64,000 bases of DNA from Saprospiraceae bacterium (lineage in GTDB: Bacteria > Bacteroidota > Bacteroidia > Chitinophagales > Saprospiraceae), in NCBI GenBank assembly GCA_016710235.1, contig JADJLG010000001.1:62001-126000 (forward strand), in the 5' to 3' direction. Below are positions 63,297-64,000 of this stretch, one piece after another. Position 1 is the first letter of the stretch; the number at the start of each line of letters is the position of its first letter. A program made the position numbers and the translations under genes. The notes beneath the pieces were generated by a model. That model did not search any database. It had not been told where the DNA came from and saw only the letters and a list, made by a program, of their open reading frames with translations.

Positions 63297-64000
63297 ATTG
63301 TTGTATAAATTGCTTTGAAAGTCAATACATAAGTTCTATCATTCTGAATAACAAAACGATAGGAAATTGTGATTACTGTAATTCCAAAAATGTTTCCATT
63401 TATGAGGCTTCCGAATTAAATCGCTTTTTTGTGGGTATTATTGATTTGTATGAAGTTGATGCCGAAAATGGCAAACCATTGGAAACTCAAATCATTAACG
63501 ACTTTCATAAAAAGGTATTTACTCAAAATTTGATTGATACAAACAATGTCAAACAGCTCATTTCCGAAATCATTTCAGATGATATTGCCGATTATCAAAA
63601 CCTTTTAGACAATCCTGTACAATTAAAATTTCATAATTCAGGCGTTGAAGAAGATCTGAACCAAACACTTTTCCTTTCTTGGGACAAGTTTTCGGAGGAA
63701 ATAAAAACGGTAAACAGATTTCATTTGAAAAATCCATTGGATTTGGAAAAACTAAAATCCTTATTCAAACACTTTCAAAAAGACTTACCAAAAGGGAAGA
63801 AATTTTACCGTGCAAGAATTACGGATAATTCCAAAGGTTATGAGATTGCACAAATGGGTAATCCACCAAACACATCAGCAAAAAGCGGTAGAGCGAACCC
63901 CAACGGCATTTCGTATCTATATTTGGCAAACGATATAACAACAACATTATACGAAGTAAGAGCGAGTTTATTTGATTATGTTACAGTTGGAACATTTAGG
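63293..64000 (+). CDS. zinc-ribbon HEPN/RES-type protein with RES domain (partial)
   Basis: This gene starts ATG 63293 (ATGA overlap with the previous gene) and runs off the window with 236 codons read. The N-terminus has a zinc ribbon: CINC (Cys4, Cys7) and CDYC (Cys26, Cys29). A helical region (about 45-150: LETQIINDFHKKVFTQNLID, SEIISDDIADYQNLLDNPVQ) resembles the HEPN/RES N-terminal domain that precedes RES toxins. The RES domain begins at FYRARITDNSKGYEIAQMGN and continues PNGISYLYLANDITTTLYEV, with the RES Arg and Glu positions present; the catalytic Ser side lies outside the window. RES domains in ParT/MbcT toxins consume NAD+, so this is the predicted effector of the operon. Confidence 0.7.
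   Translation, partial: MNCCINCFESQYISSIILNNKTIGNCDYCNSKNVSIYEASELNRFFVGIIDLYEVDAENGKPLETQIINDFHKKVFTQNLIDTNNVKQLISEIISDDIADYQNLLDNPVQLKFHNSGVEEDLNQTLFLSWDKFSEEIKTVNRFHLKNPLDLEKLKSLFKHFQKDLPKGKKFYRARITDNSKGYEIAQMGNPPNTSAKSGRANPNGISYLYLANDITTTLYEVRASLFDYVTVGTFR

Noticed and set aside
1..64000. CRISPR array, rRNA operon, prophage or IS element
   Set aside because: No regularly spaced repeats, rRNA-like sequence, integrase, transposase or phage structural genes were recognised.

Overview
The window looks like a chromosomal segment of a Bacteroidota bacterium, most likely a Saprospiria-type organism. The evidence is a SusC/SusD pair, about nine secreted proteins with type IX secretion (T9SS) C-terminal sorting domains (type A and one gliding-motility type B), a short primary sigma factor without region 1.1, an alternative-type GlmU, an Omp28-like family, and many promoters of the Bacteroidota form TAnnTTTG. 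No rRNA, CRISPR array, prophage or insertion sequence was recognised. Two tRNA genes are present: Val(GAC) and Arg(UCG).

Layout. 1-10 kb: lipoprotein-like gene, tRNA-Val, pckA, sensor kinase, a large broken BNR-repeat/PKD/LamG T9SS gene, SET-domain protein, EamA transporter and an exported protein. 10-19.5 kb: tRNA-Arg, amino-acid permease, SusD and SusC, dihydrouridine synthase and CCA-adding enzyme. 19.5-32 kb: surface proteins, an ACMSD plus aminomuconate-deaminase-like pair (kynurenine catabolism), MurA with Asp at the usual active-site Cys, thioredoxin-like lipoprotein, GalE, and two Omp28/thioredoxin-like T9SS proteins. 32-46.8 kb: CorA, a 55-aa gene, TerC, methyltransferase, alternative GlmU, exported class-V aminotransferase, L19, a PKD type-B T9SS protein, YrdC, S41 protease, long GAPDH, RpoD and a START-like protein. 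47-59.7 kb: a beta-helix T9SS protein, two tandem near-identical propeller/PKD T9SS proteins, VOC protein, methyltransferase, enoyl-CoA hydratase, a choice-of-anchor-B protein and a DksA/TraR protein.

After about 59.7 kb the sequence changes. A GC-rich structured element with terminal inverted repeats (59770-59909) and a 28-bp-arm palindrome (60017-60073) precede an AT-rich accessory region with gene remnants, including a truncated TcmP-like gene. Beyond these lies an intact-looking three-gene operon running off the window: a PD-(D/E)xK nuclease-like protein (sce7726-type), a sce7725/beta-type protein, and a zinc-ribbon + RES-domain protein (predicted NAD-degrading toxin). This operon is the best candidate for an undescribed, probably defensive, system.

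A second theme is quality or decay. At least four genes are interrupted by what look like single missing bases in short homopolymer runs, and one T9SS protein has an in-frame TAA inside its signal peptide. The consistent direction (missing bases, mostly in A/T runs) suggests consensus errors, though true pseudogenes cannot be excluded.
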